Part shown: in pieces, positions 5,202 through 7,129 of the stretch | How the letters are laid out: each line of letters begins with the position of its first letter | How positions within the stretch are numbered: the stretch's first letter is position 1 | Source: Flavobacteriales bacterium UBA5869 | GTDB taxonomy: Bacteria; Bacteroidota; Bacteroidia; Flavobacteriales_D; Crocinitomicaceae | NCBI GenBank assembly: GCA_002432565.1 | Contig: DJFP01000170.1 | Coordinates: forward strand, 7,254 to 14,382 | Length of the DNA: 7,129 nucleotides | Direction of reading: 5' to 3' | Notes under the pieces: generated by a model | What the model saw: the letters and a program-made list of their open reading frames with translations, nothing else | What the model was told of the DNA's origin: nothing | The model's database searches: none | Program-made: the position numbers and the translations under genes

Positions 5202-6906
5202 TGGAGAATGTTACGTCATTTACCCCCTGAACTCCTACCGTTACGTCAATGCCCGGTGCTCCATTGATACGCAGTACATAATCAGTACCAGCCACCAGGG
5301 CATTTGCTGCAACTATCGTTATATAGTCCATTGCATAATACACATAGCCTGCCTGGTTATGCGGTACCGGAACATTTGCTACCGGCGGAGCTACACCTCC
5401 GCCCACCACCGGAAGATTACCTACATTCAATAGCCCCATGCTTTCCTGCCTTCTACCATAGGATTTTGCGTCCAAATTATGTGACAGGTCTTCCAGCATA
5501 TCCACCAGTGAGTGATTTCCCGCCAGGGTTAAAGCAGATTGGTTAATAAGGTTAGTTCTTCCAAGATCAAAATAGTTTGCCGCAGTAGTCATTCCCAATA
5601 TAATAGCTCCACGGTCTGCTTGACCGATCCAGAGACCCCGCTCAATTTTTGCTTCCATGGAAGTGGACATTTCCTGCAAATAGCGGTCTTTTTGAGCAAA
5701 AGGAAGTGTTAGAAAATCCTGGGTGATTTGTGCATCCAATCCCGCGGCATGTTGAGACATATACTGGAACATTGCAATTGTGTGTTCAGCAGTATCTGCA
5801 TTATTTTGCATCTGACCCTGGGCCGCAATGATCAATGCAGCATTGGCTCCCTGAAGTGCAGCCATATCTCCCGGTTTATTGATTACCGGCAAGGTATTTA
5901 CATAATTTCGTATTGCCCGGATCTCGGGCGGGGTGTCATCCCGAAGCAAATGACGGATGAGGAATCCGATCCCTATCGCTGCCAACACTGAACCACCTGC
6001 AATTGCCGCAATTTCACGACCTGTAAGCCGTTGTACCACTGCTCCGTTTGACTTCTTCTGAACGGGTGATTCACCTTCTGATGCAGGAACTTCTTTCCCC
6101 AATTCACGCATCAGGGCGTTTCCTTCTGCACTTTTTGCCTGGTTGTCATTACCGCCGGCAACCTTCTTCAAGGCTTCGATTTTTTGCTGGATTTCCAATA
6201 AAACAGCAGGATCGGTATTACTATTCCCTTCTGCCTGTTTGGCTATTCCTTCCAACTCCCGGATACCCGATTCAAGCACAGCACTTTCGTCTTCCTGCCT
6301 TTGAACAGGAGCGTTTGAACTTACCTGCTGTAATTCTTTTGGTGGTTCGTCCGCCTTTAGCTGCATGGCTTTTGCTCCCATTAGATCTGCTTCATTTTCG
6401 AGCGAATCATTGTCATTGATTGCAACACCTTTGAGCTGCAGAGTTGGGTTCACTCTTCCCTGCTTCTGCTGTACTACGTGCCATGCTTCGTGCGGCAAAT
6501 GCTGTTCCTGACCCGGAGCTACGTGAATATCTGTTCCCTGGGCATAGGCATGCGCCTGCAATTGAGCCGGTTGGTCTGAGTTATAATGCACTTTCACATC
6601 ATCTAGGGAATACCCCGAAAGGTTCTCTACTCCTGATTTCAGGTTATCCGGTAACCCGGTATTATTTTCTTTTTTCTGAACCGGCATCTTTTGCCGTTCC
6701 GCAAACTGTACTGCCATTTCCTGGATTGGACGGATTGTCTGTGCTTTCGAACTTTCACTCACAGCATCTTTGGTCTTTGAAAACCGGATGCTTTCCTCCC
6801 GCTGATCCTTGAATTGAAAAACGGAACTTCCCATGCCTTCTTTCGAAGCATGCTGCATATCATCTGATTCACTGCTGTTTGTTGGTTTATTAATAGAGGC
6901 GTACAT
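5191..6906 (-). CDS. eCIS_core (DUF4157) protein with transmembrane helix and novel C-terminal domain; putative injected effector
   Basis: The product has 571 residues from the ATG at 6906; a TTG at 6933 would add nine residues with no support. Residues 1-80 are polar and disordered-looking, without a signal peptide. Residues 83-152 are the DUF4157/eCIS_core domain (PF13699): [42 protein letters not shown], then [14 protein letters not shown]. The HEAWH at 139-143 fits an HExxH zinc motif, and Glu in [13 protein letters not shown] (169-181) may be a third ligand. Residues 205-253 are a charged coiled-coil-like helix. Residues about 299-319 form one hydrophobic segment ([19 protein letters not shown]) followed by R/H residues. 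Residues 323-571 match nothing I recognise: a helical part (to about 490), then a Gly/Pro/Val linker and a beta-rich tail. The domain is typical of proteins encoded in or near extracellular contractile injection system loci, many with C-terminal toxins; effector function here is inference. It heads the unit with the methyltransferase. Confidence 0.75.
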   Translation of the reverse strand: MYASINKPTNSSESDDMQHASKEGMGSSVFQFKDQREESIRFSKTKDAVSESSKAQTIRPIQEMAVQFAERQKMPVQKKENNTGLPDNLKSGVENLSGYSLDDVKVHYNSDQPAQLQAHAYAQGTDIHVAPGQEQHLPHEAWHVVQQKQGRVNPTLQLKGVAINDNDSLENEADLMGAKAMQLKADEPPKELQQVSSNAPVQRQEDESAVLESGIRELEGIAKQAEGNSNTDPAVLLEIQQKIEALKKVAGGNDNQAKSAEGNALMRELGKEVPASEGESPVQKKSNGAVVQRLTGREIAAIAGGSVLAAIGIGFLIRHLLRDDTPPEIRAIRNYVNTLPVINKPGDMAALQGANAALIIAAQGQMQNNADTAEHTIAMFQYMSQHAAGLDAQITQDFLTLPFAQKDRYLQEMSTSMEAKIERGLWIGQADRGAIILGMTTAANYFDLGRTNLINQSALTLAGNHSLVDMLEDLSHNLDAKSYGRRQESMGLLNVGNLPVVGGGVAPPVANVPVPHNQAGYVYYAMDYITIVAANALVAGTDYVLRINGAPGIDVTVGVQGVNDVTFSSVG

Positions 6907-6955
6907 GAATAGTGTGCAAATAGTTGATACCAAGATAACTATTTTTAATTGTAAA

Positions 6956-7058
6956 ACTGCGCCTGCGGCAGAGCTTTTTTATTGGACCACGAAGCACGCC
7001 AGGAGCACAAGGGATATTAGCTGAATGAAATCTCCGCCTGCGGCAGAGTTTTTTTTGG
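6956..7058 (+). repeat. Composite dispersed repeat, tandem-hairpin copy upstream of the eCIS_core gene
   Basis: The order matches the 318-425 copy: hairpin CTGCGCC-TGC-GGCAGAG (6957-6973) and T run, ATTGGACCACGAAGCACGCC (6981-7000), the rest of the core to about 7030, hairpin CTCCGCC-TGC-GGCAGAG (7032-7048) and T run. It begins about 50 bases upstream of the eCIS_core start codon. The promoter of that gene must therefore lie in the short gap 6907-6955, within the repeat, or beyond it. Confidence 0.85.
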
Positions 7059-7060
7059 TT

Positions 7061-7118
7061 GCACGCAGATTGCGCTGATTACGCAGATGTTGCTAATAGG
7101 TTTTGGATGGCTGGGTTT
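7061..7118 (+). repeat. CGCAGATGTTGCTAA module, copy 2
   Basis: ACGCAGAT occurs twice (7063-7070 and 7081-7088), the second within CGCAGATGTTGCTAA (7082-7096). This is followed by TTTTGGATGGC as in the copy at 196-245. It directly follows a hairpin/T-run module, extending the composite repeat toward the window edge. Confidence 0.7.
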
Positions 7119-7129
7119 TATCTGTATCT

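Noticed and set aside
6048..6419. Plus-strand frames opposite the eCIS_core gene (also 5728-5991 and 6444-6812)
   Set aside because: They lie entirely antisense to the eCIS_core coding sequence, with Leu/Pro-rich composition typical of reverse frames.
6907..6933. TTG start at 6933 adding nine residues to the eCIS_core protein
   Set aside because: The ATG at 6906 is closer to a normal start, and the extra residues (VSTICTLF) add neither a signal peptide nor a known motif.

Overview
This window most likely comes from a member of the Bacteroidota, plausibly Flavobacteriales; the genus cannot be fixed from sequence alone. The 824-residue secreted protein ends in a type IX secretion (Por) C-terminal sorting domain, which is restricted to that phylum. 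The gene starts lack Shine-Dalgarno sequences, and the cold-shock gene has a perfect Bacteroidota-type -7 box (TAnnTTTG).

Layout. Bases 1-460 hold no gene and are packed with decayed, same-orientation copies of a composite dispersed repeat: a ~50-base core followed by a short CTCCGCC-TGC-GGCGGAG hairpin and a T run. At 463-706 (minus strand) lies a 63-residue CspA-type cold-shock protein with a strong intrinsic terminator and a probable ~150-base leader. Another repeat copy sits at 954-1022. The plus-strand gene 1151-3625 encodes a secreted Asp-box beta-propeller protein, resembling GH74/sortilin-type propellers, with a T9SS sorting tail. Convergent to it, with 13 bases between stop codons, is a minus-strand two-gene unit (6906 to 3639). 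Its first gene encodes a DUF4157/eCIS_core protein with a zinc-protease-like HEAWH motif, a coiled coil, a transmembrane-like helix and an unrecognised C-terminal domain. Its second gene encodes a MidA-like SAM-dependent methyltransferase with C-terminal TPR repeats. The two overlap by 11 bases and the second starts at GTG. The right end (6956-7129) is again the composite repeat, running off the window.

How the parts may work together. The overlap of the eCIS_core and methyltransferase genes implies coupled translation and a shared task. The simplest inference is an effector or cargo of a contractile injection system paired with a partner that modifies, escorts or neutralises it. No injection-system structural gene is visible here, so this is unproven. 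The Asp-box protein and the cold-shock gene look functionally independent. The repeats occupy all the larger intergenic gaps, all in one orientation, and their stem substitutions show a pattern that may mean the hairpin is maintained in RNA.
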